Below are positions 63,888 to 64,000 of a stretch of 64,000 nt of DNA, piece by piece. The stretch is from Flavisphingomonas formosensis (GTDB lineage Bacteria > Pseudomonadota > Alphaproteobacteria > Sphingomonadales > Sphingomonadaceae). The stretch covers positions 124,001 through 188,000 of the forward strand of contig NZ_WRPK01000008.1 of NCBI RefSeq assembly GCF_009755815.1. Direction: 5' to 3'. Numbering within the stretch: position 1 is the stretch's first letter; every line of letters begins with the position of its first letter. Under the pieces are notes generated by a model. It searched no databases, was not told where the DNA came from, and was given only the letters and a program-made list of their open reading frames with translations. The position numbers and the translations under genes were made by a program.

Positions 63888-64000
63888 GGCCTGTCTCCTC
63901 GGGCCACCCTTCAAAAAACCCGCATGGGCCTCCCCGGACGCGGGGGTGGGCGGCGGATGCGCGCGAACAGGCCCGCGACCAGCGGCCGGCGACACCGGAA

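Overview
The window looks like an alphaproteobacterial chromosome of the order Sphingomonadales: GC-rich, with a SapC-family protein, a CpdR-type response regulator, a MucR/Ros regulator, the order proS-lolC-lolD-dnaE, and conjugation genes of the trb type. This placement comes from gene content and protein likeness only. The first 11.6 kb is ordinary core chromosome: the start of dnaE, lolD, lolC, proS, a RhlE-like helicase, a TPM-domain protein, a FAD-linked oxidase, sapC, a candidate small RNA with its own promoter and terminator (10.0-10.1 kb), an N-formylglutamate amidohydrolase and cpdR.

At 11549-11623 lies tRNA-Val(GAC). A tyrosine integrase on the minus strand abuts its 3' end and everything to the right end of the window reads as one integrative and conjugative element (ICE). 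No second copy of the tRNA 3' end was seen, so the far end of the element is outside the window and it is at least about 52 kb long. Its backbone is on the minus strand: trbBCDEJLFGI plus DUF2274 and the coupling protein traG (13.3-24.8 kb), relaxase with CopG-like and AlpA-like partners (42.0-44.7 kb), DUF736 (46.0 kb), and lytic transglycosylase, TraF peptidase, HTH protein, ParB-like protein, DUF2958 and ArdC-like antirestriction protein (58.6-63.9 kb).

Two cargo regions sit between backbone blocks. Cargo 1 (24.9-42.0 kb) holds a LexA-box promoter driving a leaderless small gene; a four-gene Bil (ISG15-like) ubiquitin-like conjugation operon; divergent from it a three-gene set of sigma-70-like factor, small charged protein and ImmA/IrrE metallopeptidase sharing an inverted-repeat operator region; a TPR exported protein; a nuclease-like protein and a membrane coiled-coil protein; a Cas2/SinR-fold-like small protein; and a full type II CBASS operon (CD-NTase, Cap2 E1-E2, Cap3 JAB, TM-SAVED effector, and one extra protein). 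Two different ubiquitin-like conjugation machineries therefore lie within 16 kb of one element. Cargo 2 (46.6-58.6 kb) holds a membrane protein plus exported HExxH protein pair, a nucleotidyltransferase-fold protein coupled to an alpha/beta hydrolase (a possible undescribed defence pair), a secreted-protein gene split by an IS3-family element, an MNT-HEPN fusion and a MucR regulator. Two copies of a structured, 96 percent identical 150-bp repeat with a covarying hairpin lie in this region.

The genes work together as a mobile conjugative platform carrying anti-phage systems, with SOS control suggested for at least one promoter next to the transfer operon. Functions given for cargo genes other than CBASS and Bil are inferences from motifs and layout.
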